A stretch of 64,000 nucleotides of DNA. Origin: CAVUNY01 sp963843535 (GTDB lineage: Bacteria; Chloroflexota; Anaerolineae; Anaerolineales; Anaerolineaceae). Both the position numbers and the translations under genes were made by a program. Position 1 is the stretch's first letter; each line of letters begins with the position of its first letter. Under the pieces are notes generated by a model. It was not told the origin of the DNA, made no database searches, and was given only the letters and a program-made list of their open reading frames with translations. Positions 18,791-28,087 of the stretch are shown here, piece by piece. The stretch covers positions 372,001-436,000 of the forward strand of contig CAWJKU010000002.1 of assembly GCA_963843535.1 (NCBI GenBank), in the 5' to 3' direction.

Positions 18791-19627
18791 CTAGGGCGCA
18801 GTCAGCGGTTTGATATCCACAGGACGAAAATTGGTGATTACCAGCACCGCTCGTAAATTTGCCAGGTCCGCAGATGGTTGAACAGTCGCGGTCTGAAATA
18901 AATCCGTCTCCCGCTTACGAACGCTGATTACCTGGCCCACCACAATATCCGCTGGATATGAACCGCCTAGACCGGAAGTCAAGACGAGGTCGCCAGGCTT
19001 GACGATAATATCCTGAGGGATCATATCCAGGCTTAACTCTCCGGTCACTGACCCAACCAGCATTACGTCGGTCTGGGTCGCAGGCAGCCGCACATTGACC
19101 GCTGAATTTGCGTCGGTGATTAACTGCACCCTGGCAGCTCCGGCAGTTACCGCATCCACCCTGCCAACCAGGCCTTGCTGAGTGACAACAGGCATTCCGC
19201 GCAGCAGTTCTTCATCTGATCCAATATCGATCTGCACGTAGCGCAAAAAAGGAATCGGGTCGCGTCCGATAACCGAGGCGGCGATGTATGAATTTTCCGG
19301 TCGTTCCCTGGCGAAATTTACCAATGCGGATAACACTTGCGCTTCATTCAATTGCTGCTGCAGTTGAATAATTTGCGTTTCCAAACTGGAAACCTTGTTC
19401 TCCAATTCTGCATTTCTTTGCCTGAGAATCGCTACATCCCTGGGGACTGTGACAAACTCCACAATTGCCAGGTATCTACTGGAAAGCCACTGCTGTACAG
19501 AAACAAATGGATTTAGCGCAACCCTCAGGATTGGACTGAGGTAGCCCCCCAGCGCTAAAAAAAGCACGCCACCGATCAGAAGCAGCAGAACAGCTGACTG
19601 CCAAAAATTGGGGGATATTTTTCTCAT
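18791..19627 (-). CDS. mreC: rod shape-determining protein MreC
   Basis: A 278-residue bitopic protein: a short cytoplasmic N-terminus, one membrane helix at about 11-32, a coiled coil around residues 66-105 rich in Leu/Gln/Glu, then the extracytoplasmic double beta-barrel MreC domain (GLVGRVDAV, LTSGLGGSYPADIVVGQV). MreC scaffolds PBP2 and activates the elongation synthase. It lies between mreB (60 bases upstream) and mreD. Confidence 0.93.
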   Translation of the reverse strand: MRKISPNFWQSAVLLLLIGGVLFLALGGYLSPILRVALNPFVSVQQWLSSRYLAIVEFVTVPRDVAILRQRNAELENKVSSLETQIIQLQQQLNEAQVLSALVNFARERPENSYIAASVIGRDPIPFLRYVQIDIGSDEELLRGMPVVTQQGLVGRVDAVTAGAARVQLITDANSAVNVRLPATQTDVMLVGSVTGELSLDMIPQDIIVKPGDLVLTSGLGGSYPADIVVGQVISVRKRETDLFQTATVQPSADLANLRAVLVITNFRPVDIKPLTAP

Positions 19628-19687
19628 TTCAGGGTTCGAATACTAAAAATGATCCTTTAATACAGTTTACTACACCATTATTAATTT

Positions 19688-20749
19688 TTAGCGTATTCCA
19701 CTGCGATCTAGCGGAACCAACAGATGCCGATAAAGATCCACATTTTCCAGCACCATCGTTGCCCCGCGGACGACGCAAGTCATTGGGTCTTCTGCCACCC
19801 ATACTCTCAAATTTAGATCATCTGACAGGCGCTCCACCAGGCCCTGAAGCTGCGACCCTCCGCCCGCCAGGCAGATGCCCGTTTCGATCAAATCGGCGAC
19901 AATTTCCGGAGGCGCTTCATCCAGCGCATCTTTGATGGTATCAATAATCACCTGTACCGAGCCAGATACAGCCTCACGGATCTCTACAGAAGATATTTCC
20001 ACAGATTCCGGCAGCCCAGTCACCAGGTTTCTGCCGCGAACGGTGGTCGTTTTCTCAGTGGCTAAGGGATAAGCAGAACCAATGGTAATCTTCACGGTTT
20101 CTGCCATACGCTCGCCGATAAAAAGATTATATTTATTGCGGATGTAGGTGATGATATCTTGATCGAGCTCGTCGCCTGCGACCCGGAGCGAACGCGAGAC
20201 GACAATGCCGCTCATCGATAAAATGGCAACTTCGGTTGTTCCTCCGCCAATATCCACCACCATGGAACCGCGCACATCCAGAATTGGAAGTCCAGCGCCT
20301 AAGGCAGCTGCGCACGGCTCCTCGACAAGATGGGCTTCCCGTGCCCCTGCGGACATAGCTGCATCATAAACAGCGCGTTTTTCTACTTCAGTCGCACCCG
20401 AAGGGATTCCAATCATGACTCTTGGACGCGGCATGGGCACAATCGTTTGCTGGTGAGCTTTACCGATAAAGTATTCCAACATTCCTCGGGTAATTTCAAA
20501 TTCAGAGATCACGCCATCTCGTATAGGACGAACCGCAAGAATATTCGCCGGGGTACGCCCAGCCCACTCCTTAGCTTGTGCACCAATGGCTCTTGGCTGC
20601 CGCGAGCGTTTGTCGATAGCCACCCAAGACGGTTCATTTATCACGATTCCCTTTCCGCGAACGCTTACCAGCGTATTGGCAGTTCCGAGATCGATACCGA
20701 TGTCAAGAGAAAATAAACCCCACAGCCAATTGAGTGGATTGAAGGCCAA
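19688..20749 (-). CDS. mreB: rod shape-determining actin homologue MreB (TTG start)
   Basis: A 353-residue actin-fold ATPase. The phosphate-1 motif is DIGIDLGTANTLV near residue 16, phosphate-2 is VVDIGGGTTEVA, and the adenosine motif is GICLAGGGSQL. MreB filaments orient the elongation machinery under the membrane. The start is a TTG at 20749-20747: the sequence AAGGAG lies 6 bases upstream and no in-frame ATG is available, while the N-terminal FNPLNWLWG is the amphipathic membrane-binding segment usual for MreB. It is the first gene of the mreBCD-mrdA unit. Confidence 0.95.
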   Translation of the reverse strand: MAFNPLNWLWGLFSLDIGIDLGTANTLVSVRGKGIVINEPSWVAIDKRSRQPRAIGAQAKEWAGRTPANILAVRPIRDGVISEFEITRGMLEYFIGKAHQQTIVPMPRPRVMIGIPSGATEVEKRAVYDAAMSAGAREAHLVEEPCAAALGAGLPILDVRGSMVVDIGGGTTEVAILSMSGIVVSRSLRVAGDELDQDIITYIRNKYNLFIGERMAETVKITIGSAYPLATEKTTTVRGRNLVTGLPESVEISSVEIREAVSGSVQVIIDTIKDALDEAPPEIVADLIETGICLAGGGSQLQGLVERLSDDLNLRVWVAEDPMTCVVRGATMVLENVDLYRHLLVPLDRSGIR

Positions 20750-20791
20750 GCGATGCTCCTTAATTGCCCGCTAAAAAGTGAAATCAAAATA

Positions 20792-20800
20792 ATTATATCA
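20792..20800 (-). promoter_or_regulatory. predicted extended -10 promoter of the mreBCD operon
   Basis: Minus-strand TGATATAAT (TGn plus a perfect TATAAT), 43 bases upstream of the mreB TTG start, without a good -35. It is the same promoter style as the element before minC. Confidence 0.55.
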
Positions 20801-20844
20801 TGAAGACTTTATTGGATATTTTTACATAAACTACTGATCGATCA

Positions 20845-20873
20845 TTGCCAATTCCAAAAGATTGCGGTATATT
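20845..20873 (+). promoter_or_regulatory. promoter of the tRNA-Gly gene
   Basis: TTGCCA (20845-20850), a 17-base spacer, and TATATT (20868-20873), ending 16 bases before the mature tRNA 5' end. Confidence 0.7.
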
Positions 20874-20889
20874 TGGATTCACAATTTCA

Positions 20890-20961
20890 GCGGGCGTAGG
20901 TCAGTGGTAGACCGCTTGCTTCCCAAGCAAGATGTCGCCGGTCCGAATCCGGTCGCCCGCT
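20890..20961 (+). tRNA. tRNA-Gly (anticodon CCC)
   Basis: A 72-base cloverleaf: acceptor stem GCGGGCG/CGCCCGC, anticodon stem CTTGC/GCAAG closing the loop TTCCCAA (anticodon CCC, reading GGG), and a T-arm CCGGT/CCGG with the TCCGAAT loop. The discriminator base is T, and CCA is not encoded, so it must be added after transcription. It is a solo tRNA unit with its own promoter and a terminator 4 bases downstream. Confidence 0.95.
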
Positions 20962-20965
20962 CATC

Positions 20966-20993
20966 AAAAAGCTGCATCTCAAGCAGCTTTTTT
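20966..20993 (+). terminator. intrinsic terminator of the tRNA-Gly unit
   Basis: Perfect 10-bp stem AAAAAGCTGC/GCAGCTTTTT with a 7-base loop and a T6 run, directly after the tRNA. Confidence 0.92.
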
Positions 20994-21089
20994 GTTTTGT
21001 ATTTGGAATTAACACTCAACAACGACCTTACCCCCTTAACAAATATGTAAGCGTGGCTCCCTGGTAGCTCATTTCAGATTAATAGTCTG

Positions 21090-21095
21090 TATAAT
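21090..21095 (+). promoter_or_regulatory. candidate -10 of the signalling operon
   Basis: A perfect TATAAT 62 bases before the first response-regulator start, in an AT-rich gap after the tRNA terminator. The -35 region is poor, so an activator or another sigma factor may be involved. This would be the only promoter seen for the 19-kb operon. Confidence 0.4.
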
Positions 21096-21157
21096 TAATT
21101 TTGCACTAATTTTAACATTTCTAAGAATTTATAAGTGCAATTTGGAGGTTCTGCCTT

Positions 21158-21538
21158 ATGGCAGCCCGAAAGAAGATTTTACACGTCGAAGATAACCTTG
21201 AGAACCGCATTTTGATCCGTCGTTTGTTGATGTCTGAAAATTACGAAGTATTAGAAGCCGAAAATGCGCGCCAGGCCATCAAAATCCTGGCTTCAACAAC
21301 GCCCAATATGATCCTCATGGATATCAATATGCCAGATATCGACGGTTATTCATTAACTGCTGATTTAAAATCACGCCCCAATTTAAACAGTGTCCCAATT
21401 GTCGCCATTACCGCAAACGTTATGCGAGGCGACCGAGAACGGGTATTCAATTCAGGATGTAACGGATACATTGAAAAGCCAATCGATGTCGACCAATTTT
21501 TGATTCAAATCGCTAATTTCCTGGACCAAACCTTTTAA
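21158..21538 (+). CDS. single-domain response regulator (CheY/DivK-like)
   Basis: A 126-residue receiver domain without an output domain. The acidic pocket is E11-D12, the phosphoacceptor is D55 (LMDINMPD), and the conserved Lys is in IEKPI near residue 107. Single-domain regulators work by protein contact or as phosphate shuttles. The Shine-Dalgarno sequence TTGGAGG precedes the ATG. It is the first gene of the operon and sits 13 bases before a second regulator; its natural partner is the hybrid histidine kinase encoded 12 kb downstream in the same operon. It resembles DivK-type regulators more than chemotaxis CheY, and no chemotaxis genes are present. Confidence 0.93.
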   Translation: MAARKKILHVEDNLENRILIRRLLMSENYEVLEAENARQAIKILASTTPNMILMDINMPDIDGYSLTADLKSRPNLNSVPIVAITANVMRGDRERVFNSGCNGYIEKPIDVDQFLIQIANFLDQTF

Positions 21539-21551
21539 GGAACGGCCTTCT

Positions 21552-22004
21552 ATGAGCACACAACCGCTGCCCAATTTATTACACCCTCAGTCGAAGGCGA
21601 TTTCAAATGAGACAACCGTGTTGGTTGTCGAGGATAACGTTTCCAATTTCGTCTTGATCGCCAGAATGTTAGGCTTTCTTGGGATCCACTGCGAATGGAA
21701 GACTTCCGGATACGAAGTGCTGGAATTCGCAGACACCCTGCCCCGCTTAGACCTGATCTTGATGGATATTCGCCTGCCGTACGAAGACGGTTATAGCGCG
21801 TTGTTGAAAATTCGCAAGTCTCCGCGATTAAAAGATGTGCCCGTGGTTGCCGTGACCGCTGAAGCCAGCCTGGAACAGATGACCAAAGCCAAAGCCTCTG
21901 GGTTTAACGGCTTTTTAGGAAAGCCCCTTAATCCCGATTATTTTCCCAACCAGATGCAGCGCATTTTGGCAGGAGAACCTGTCTGGGAAATGGGATATGC
22001 TTGA
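21552..22004 (+). CDS. single-domain response regulator with N-terminal extension
   Basis: A 150-residue protein: about 20 residues without a recognisable domain, then one receiver domain with E27-D28, phosphoacceptor D72 (LMDIRLPYEDGY), the TAE switch region and the conserved Lys in LGKPLNP. No output domain. It is placed between the first regulator and the 1454-residue sensor (22 bases), so it is probably co-transcribed. Two stand-alone receivers plus two receivers on the kinase and one on the PLP enzyme suggest a multistep or branched phosphorelay. Confidence 0.92.
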   Translation: MSTQPLPNLLHPQSKAISNETTVLVVEDNVSNFVLIARMLGFLGIHCEWKTSGYEVLEFADTLPRLDLILMDIRLPYEDGYSALLKIRKSPRLKDVPVVAVTAEASLEQMTKAKASGFNGFLGKPLNPDYFPNQMQRILAGEPVWEMGYA

Positions 22005-22025
22005 TGCAAACCTCGGAGAATTGGG

Positions 22026-25000
22026 ATGCCTGATTTTAACGGTGGCTTTTTTAAGCGAATTTTTCCCTGGTTGAATGCTCCCAATTCATCTCAGCAGACT
22101 GGACAATCCAGGCCGAACATAAAGCGCCGTTCTAGATTGTCAACCATCGTGGTGAGTGTCATGGTTTTCCTTGCGCTCATCCCGGTGCTGCTCATCATCA
22201 CTGGTTCCTATTTTCGCACCCGTAATTTTATTCAAGAACAAACATATCAACAACTTGAGAGCCTGGTACAGAGCCAATCTCCACAGCTGACGGCTATCGC
22301 CAGTGAAAACCAGGCTTTCTTGACGGAATTTCTCGATCAGGTTGAAATCACCGCTTACCTGGACAACCTGGCAGAAACAGGCTCAAAGGATATAAATCTG
22401 GCTGAAGGGCGGAAATTATTTCAGGATTACATCCAGCAAACCCAACTTTCTACCGATGCGAATGTTGATGCCCTTTTCTGGATTGGCACTGATCTCCACG
22501 TTCTGGTGGCATCAAAAGCAGAATGGTTTGGGTTGGATCTCTCAGGTGAAAATGCAATCCAACAAATTAATGGCATCGACAAAACGATCACTGTTTTCAG
22601 CCCATCATCTTTATATCTAAACCAATGGGTCACATTATCCAGCCAACCATTTTTAAACAAAAACGGCGTGCAAAAAGGCACCCTGGTTATTGCCACTTTT
22701 CCTCGTTCACCCAAGACAATTCTGGAAACCACCAGCTCCCTGTTTGACCAGGGGAATGCATTCTTCATTACCTCAGATGATGCTGTGATCGGCATCAGTC
22801 CCAAAACAAAACAAATCATTCAACTGCCTACCAGCAGCACCCATTCCGAACGGTTGAAAGAGATCTTCTCAGGTTCTGCCCGACAAGGCAGCGGGCAATT
22901 CGATAATCCTGACTTGATACCTGTGTTTGCCTACGCTAAATGGCTCCCGGAAATGAGTATGGGATTTGTGGTTGAAGTCCCAGAGAGCGTAGTTTTTCGC
23001 CAGGTGAATGCACTGATCCCTTTCACGCTCATCATTTTGGGAATATCCCTGTTGTTTATTGGGATTGTAGTCTTTGTGGGATCACGCGCCCTCGTGAATC
23101 CGATCGTGCGCCTGACCAACAGTGCTCGCAATTTTGCCAATGGTGATTGGTCAGAAAGATCTAGCATCCGCAGAAATGATGAAATCGGTGTTCTAGCCAC
23201 CACATTTAACCAAATGGTCGATCAGATCAGCGATCTTTACCGGTCACTCGAGCAAAAAGTGGAAGAGAGAGCCCGGCAATTACGAACGGCGTCTGAAGTC
23301 GGCCAATTAGCGACCTCGTCCAACAATCGTGAGGAAATCATTGATCGCGCAGTTAAGTTGGTCACGGATCGATTCGGCTATTCGTATGCCAGTATTTTTT
23401 TACTGGATCAATCTGGAACGTCGGCGGTTTTATCTGCGTCTTACAGCCAGGGCGGAGAAGTAAGAAACCAAAAAGGGTATCGGGTTCAAGTTAATTCAGA
23501 TTCATTAATTGGCTGGGTCGCGAAGAATAATCAGCCCAGGGTCATCTCTGAATTTAACACGAGTGAATTCCCATCAAGCTCCATCACTTTATCGGGAACA
23601 CGATCAGAGGTGGCAATCCCAGTCGCACTCGGCAACCGCGTTATGGGCGTCTTCGAGGTACAGAGTGTTAATTCGAAGGGCTTCGAGCCGGAGAGCATTG
23701 CCGTGCTGCAGACCATCAGCAACCAAATCGCGAATGGTCTTCAGAACTTGAAAATGTTGGAGGCGACCCAGGTCAATCTTGAAGAAATTAACCTGTTGTT
23801 CCGCGCCAGCCGCCAGCTTTCGTTGGCAAAAAATGAGTTGGAAATGTACGCGGTTGTGCAAGATGCACTCGGCCAAACCCCCTATATCTCCGGAATCTTT
23901 TCGGTCGCAGAGAATTGCCTGGAAGTGACCGCAATTACCGATCCGCAAAATCCGTCCACCACCACAAACACTAAAGGTATTACTTTACCGTTATTGAAGA
24001 ATGCGTCAGTCTTAGAAGGCAGCCAGATGATCTTGGTCGATGACCTATCGCGTCCTAACGAATATGATGTCATTACGTCGTTTTTCGCCAGGCGAGGATG
24101 CAATTCGGCTGCAATTTTTACCATCACTTACGAGAATCACCTGGAGAACATCATCGTTCTCGGTTCACGCGAAATTACTCCCATCACTGCCGCAGCAATT
24201 CGCCCATTTTCAAGCCTGGTGGATGTAATCAGCACCACCCTCCAACGTTTCCGCATTCTTTCAACATTGCAGGATAGAGTCACGCTGCTTCAAACGCTTA
24301 ACCGGGTTAGTGAATCAATCTCCGCTGTAACCGATTTAGAGATTCTGTATAAAACCTTACATGAACAGGTGAGAATCACATCCGGCGAAGATATTAGCTT
24401 CCTGATTGCGTTGTACGACCAAAACAAGAATATGATCGAAATTCCATATGTGTATGAGGGCAATGAATTATTGAGTATCCCGCCTTACCCACTTGGCGAA
24501 GGATTGACCTCATATATTATCCAAAAACGCGAGCCTTTAATGATCGTCAAGGATACCGAGCAGCGCATTCAGGAATTAAAGGCGAAAGTGCTGGGAAAAC
24601 CTGCCAGGTCCTGGTTAGGTATCCCGCTGCTGTTAGGGAACCAACCGATTGGCGCATTAATCTTGCAAGATACCGAAAATGAAGAACGATTTTCGGAACA
24701 GGACCTGAATTTATACACATCACTTGCCCCCCAAATCGCCGTGACGGTAAGTAACGTCCAGCTATTATCTGAAATGCAAACAACGTTGAACGCATACGAG
24801 CAGGAGAGAATCCTGTTAAATGCGCTTATGGAGAATACACCTGACCAGGTCTATTTTAAAGATGCCGACGGCCGATACTTACGCGCCAGCCAATCATTTA
24901 CCCGCCAGCATCAACTGAGTGCACCTGAAGCCATCATAGGCAAAAAAGACGAGGAGCTATTCAGCTCGGATATGGCGTCTCATCAAAATGACGCCGAAAC

Positions 25001-26390
25001 AGAAGTGCTTAATTCTGGGCAGCCCGTCTTGGGGAATATTGAAAAGGCAACCTTTAATAACAAAGAGGCATGGTCCCTTTCCTCAATTATTCCGTTGAAA
25101 GAAGCCACAGGAAGCTACAAAGGTCTGCTTGGCATCAAACGTGATATTACCGATCTGAAAATGACTGAAGAATTGGCGCAGCTTAGGGCAAGTCAGTTGC
25201 AAATTGCAGCTGAAATTGCCCGGGATACATCCGGAACATTGGACACCGGGGAGCTACTCACAAAAGCGGTCAATCTTATCCGAGAACGTTTTGGCTTCTA
25301 TCATGCATCCATATTTTTGATGGATCCACTCGGAGAATATGCCGTTTTACGCGAATCAACTGGTACGGTAGGACTGCAGATGAAACAACGCGGTCACCGG
25401 CTGGCTGTGGGCTCTCAATCGATTGTTGGCCAGGTCACGTCTCGTAAAGCAACGTGGATTGTGAATGACGTCAGCCAGGAGCCGCTATATTATGCGAATC
25501 CTTTACTGCCCGATACGAAAGCGGAGCTTGCCATTCCACTCATGGTTGGAGAGAGATTATTGGGTTCGATAGACGTACAAAGCACAAAGATCGATATCTT
25601 TACCACTGAAGATGTGCAAATCCTGGAAATCCTTGCCGACCAATTGGCAATTGCGGTATGGAACTCAATACTTTTTGGTCAATCCCAAGACAATTTAGCC
25701 CAACATCGTCTTTTGCACCAAATTACGATTGCCGCATCCACAGCAAATTCAATCGACGAAGCATTGGGGACGACCGTTCAGGCGCTTTATACTGCCACTG
25801 GAGGCGAGCGGGTACTGGTTATGCTGCTCGATCGCGATATCCTGCAGGTCCGCGCAGCTGCCGGGTATGAAGGGGTCGATCTCTCTTATTATAAGCTGCG
25901 GATCGGGGAGGGTATCCCAGGCCTGGCGGTAGAATTAAGGCAGCCGATCAGGATAAATAACCTGCAGAATCATCCGGAATATACCCCATTGGATCAAAAC
26001 ACAAATTCAGAATTGGCAGTCCCAATCTTCTTCAGGGATCGAACGGTCGGCGTCCTGGATCTCTCGAGCGCCGAACCGGGCGCCTATGATGAAACCGATC
26101 AGGAGATAATCGCATCCCTTGGAAACACGCTTGGCGCAATTATTGCAAACACCCAATTGATCCAGGAAATTCGCCAGCAGGTTGACCGCCAGCAACGCAT
26201 ATATGATATTACCAGCCGCATTCGCCGCACCACGAATATTGAGACCATTTTGCGGACATCGGCCAGGGAAATTGCACTAACCTTAGGTGCGAAACGAGCA
26301 CAAATAGAGATTAATATCGAAGAACCAATTGCGGCCGATCCGAATAAAAACGGCAACGGACACAAAGGCGACCGTGAGGATGGAAAATGA
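22026..26390 (+). CDS. membrane sensor with HAMP, PAS and multiple GAF domains, no kinase domain
   Basis: A 1454-residue protein. TM1 at about 38-62; an extracytoplasmic Cache-like region to about 325; TM2 at about 328-352; a HAMP linker to about 405; a GAF domain at about 425-575; further GAF-like segments to about 910; a PAS domain near 925-1040 (ENTPDQVYFKDADGRYL); a GAF at about 1070-1210; another at about 1235-1385; and a shared tail. The tail is a helix plus one strand like the beginning of a GAF, ending in NGNGHKGD. There is no HisKA, HATPase, GGDEF or methyl-accepting domain, so it must pass its signal to a separate protein, plausibly the hybrid kinase in the same operon. Its stop overlaps the next start by 4 bases. 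Confidence 0.85.
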   Translation: MPDFNGGFFKRIFPWLNAPNSSQQTGQSRPNIKRRSRLSTIVVSVMVFLALIPVLLIITGSYFRTRNFIQEQTYQQLESLVQSQSPQLTAIASENQAFLTEFLDQVEITAYLDNLAETGSKDINLAEGRKLFQDYIQQTQLSTDANVDALFWIGTDLHVLVASKAEWFGLDLSGENAIQQINGIDKTITVFSPSSLYLNQWVTLSSQPFLNKNGVQKGTLVIATFPRSPKTILETTSSLFDQGNAFFITSDDAVIGISPKTKQIIQLPTSSTHSERLKEIFSGSARQGSGQFDNPDLIPVFAYAKWLPEMSMGFVVEVPESVVFRQVNALIPFTLIILGISLLFIGIVVFVGSRALVNPIVRLTNSARNFANGDWSERSSIRRNDEIGVLATTFNQMVDQISDLYRSLEQKVEERARQLRTASEVGQLATSSNNREEIIDRAVKLVTDRFGYSYASIFLLDQSGTSAVLSASYSQGGEVRNQKGYRVQVNSDSLIGWVAKNNQPRVISEFNTSEFPSSSITLSGTRSEVAIPVALGNRVMGVFEVQSVNSKGFEPESIAVLQTISNQIANGLQNLKMLEATQVNLEEINLLFRASRQLSLAKNELEMYAVVQDALGQTPYISGIFSVAENCLEVTAITDPQNPSTTTNTKGITLPLLKNASVLEGSQMILVDDLSRPNEYDVITSFFARRGCNSAAIFTITYENHLENIIVLGSREITPITAAAIRPFSSLVDVISTTLQRFRILSTLQDRVTLLQTLNRVSESISAVTDLEILYKTLHEQVRITSGEDISFLIALYDQNKNMIEIPYVYEGNELLSIPPYPLGEGLTSYIIQKREPLMIVKDTEQRIQELKAKVLGKPARSWLGIPLLLGNQPIGALILQDTENEERFSEQDLNLYTSLAPQIAVTVSNVQLLSEMQTTLNAYEQERILLNALMENTPDQVYFKDADGRYLRASQSFTRQHQLSAPEAIIGKKDEELFSSDMASHQNDAETEVLNSGQPVLGNIEKATFNNKEAWSLSSIIPLKEATGSYKGLLGIKRDITDLKMTEELAQLRASQLQIAAEIARDTSGTLDTGELLTKAVNLIRERFGFYHASIFLMDPLGEYAVLRESTGTVGLQMKQRGHRLAVGSQSIVGQVTSRKATWIVNDVSQEPLYYANPLLPDTKAELAIPLMVGERLLGSIDVQSTKIDIFTTEDVQILEILADQLAIAVWNSILFGQSQDNLAQHRLLHQITIAASTANSIDEALGTTVQALYTATGGERVLVMLLDRDILQVRAAAGYEGVDLSYYKLRIGEGIPGLAVELRQPIRINNLQNHPEYTPLDQNTNSELAVPIFFRDRTVGVLDLSSAEPGAYDETDQEIIASLGNTLGAIIANTQLIQEIRQQVDRQQRIYDITSRIRRTTNIETILRTSAREIALTLGAKRAQIEINIEEPIAADPNKNGNGHKGDREDGK

Positions 26391-28087
26391 ATCTAATTGA
26401 AGCAATCTCACCCTCAAATCCGCCTCCTCATATACAAGCGCAGGGTGAGTTGGCTGTTAATCGCGAACGGATTCTGCAAACTTTACTGGTCGTTATTCTG
26501 GGTGCGTCCATTATCGGTTATATCGGTATCGCAATCTATTCGATACCGCAGCAGCGATACGACTTATTAATTCTGTGTACCGGGTTATGCCTGTTAATTA
26601 TTGCTTACACAGCTTATCGAAAAATGGCCTTCACTATCAGGTCACTGCTGATTACATTATCCATCCTGGCCACGGCTTTTTATACATTTGGCATCACAGG
26701 ATTGGAGGGAAACGGCAAGCTTTACCTGGTCGCATTTATCGCGCTGGTAACCATTTTGCTCGGATGGAAAGCTGGAGTAATCGCCCTGATCTCTACCCAT
26801 CTGGCTTTCGCGGCTATCGGCTTTTTAATCGTTCAAAAAATAATCGTGCTGCCCACAGGATTAGATGCGCTGGCAAATGAAGGGTTAGAAGAATGGGTGC
26901 GGGCCGGTATTTTCGTGACCATTGTCTCCAGCACCATCACATTTGCTTTGGGGATGTTAATTCGCGGCCTTGAGCACTCTTATTATCGCTCAGAAAAATT
27001 AACCCAAGATTTACGAACAGCCCAGATCAGTCTGCAAGCCAGGGTCGAACAACGTACAGTCGAGATCAAACAACGCATGCAGCAAATTTTAACTGCATCT
27101 GAAGTATCTCAAATTATTGTCTCGCAGCGTGATCCTGACCAGCTTTTGCCTAAAATTGTTGATCTCCTGCGCGACCGTTTCGATTTGTATTATGCCGGGG
27201 TGTTCATCGTTGATGATGCCAATAATGCGGTACTTCGTGCCGGTTCAGGAGAAGCAGGAAAGAACATGATCGCCGCCGGACATTATTTACCCGTCGACAG
27301 TACTTCAATGATAGGATGGTCCATTTCTAATAATCAGACCAGAATTGCACCGGACGTTGGGGCGGAATCCGTGCGGTTCAACAATCCCTACCTGCCAGAA
27401 ACGCGATCAGAATTAGCCGTTCCTATTATCCGCCACAACGAAAGCGTGGGAGCAATATCCATTCAATCGAGCAGCGTGGACGCATTTGATGAAGATGAAA
27501 TTTCAATTTTCGAGAGTATTGCCAATGCCCTGGCAATTGCGCTTGAAAATACCCGGTTATTAACCCAGGCGCAAGATGCCCTCGATGAGGTCAAGTCGAT
27601 TAATCGCGGCTATTTAATGCATGCGTGGTCAGAATTAGCCTCTGAAACGGGAGGCCTAAGTTATTCTTATGAGAATTACCAGGCGAATTCAAAATCATCT
27701 GGGAACCTCATCAAAGTTCCATTAACTTTACGCGACCAGACCATTGGACATATCTCCCTGGAGGTCGAAGGAGAAAATATCACCCCAGACCAGCAGGATT
27801 TCATCGACGTGATTACAACCCAGACTGCTCTGGCGCTTGAAAATGCCCGCCTGATTAATGAGACACAACGCCGGGCAACTCAAGAACAAATTCTCAATGA
27901 TCTCACATCCAATTTTTCAATGGCAACAAGCATTGAGGATATCCTCAAATCAGCCCTCCGTCAAATGAGCGAGATTCCAGCCGTAAGCGAAGCATCCATT
28001 CAACTTGTGCCGCCTGGCAGTGATGTTCCCCGGCGCACGAACGGCAATGGACAGAAAAGCCAGGATACAACGGAGAAGTTGATATGA
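26387..28087 (+). CDS. six-TM GAF-domain sensor protein, no kinase domain
   Basis: A 566-residue protein. Residues about 27-195 form roughly six membrane helices with short loops. A coiled linker follows (about 200-235, ARVEQRTVEIKQR), then a full GAF domain (about 245-395, with the motif NPYLPETRSELAVPII), a second GAF-like domain missing part of its start (about 405-490), and the truncated-GAF tail shared with its neighbours, ending near TNGNGQKSQD. There is no output domain. It is paralogous to the next gene, with the same architecture. Four-base overlaps on both sides indicate translational coupling and probably fixed stoichiometry. The ligand is unknown. Confidence 0.84.
   Translation: MNLIEAISPSNPPPHIQAQGELAVNRERILQTLLVVILGASIIGYIGIAIYSIPQQRYDLLILCTGLCLLIIAYTAYRKMAFTIRSLLITLSILATAFYTFGITGLEGNGKLYLVAFIALVTILLGWKAGVIALISTHLAFAAIGFLIVQKIIVLPTGLDALANEGLEEWVRAGIFVTIVSSTITFALGMLIRGLEHSYYRSEKLTQDLRTAQISLQARVEQRTVEIKQRMQQILTASEVSQIIVSQRDPDQLLPKIVDLLRDRFDLYYAGVFIVDDANNAVLRAGSGEAGKNMIAAGHYLPVDSTSMIGWSISNNQTRIAPDVGAESVRFNNPYLPETRSELAVPIIRHNESVGAISIQSSSVDAFDEDEISIFESIANALAIALENTRLLTQAQDALDEVKSINRGYLMHAWSELASETGGLSYSYENYQANSKSSGNLIKVPLTLRDQTIGHISLEVEGENITPDQQDFIDVITTQTALALENARLINETQRRATQEQILNDLTSNFSMATSIEDILKSALRQMSEIPAVSEASIQLVPPGSDVPRRTNGNGQKSQDTTEKLI

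Noticed and set aside
20890..21157. tRNA-Gly 3' end as an attachment site of an integrated element carrying the signalling operon
   Set aside because: No integrase, no repeat of the tRNA 3' end noticed downstream, and the composition does not change.
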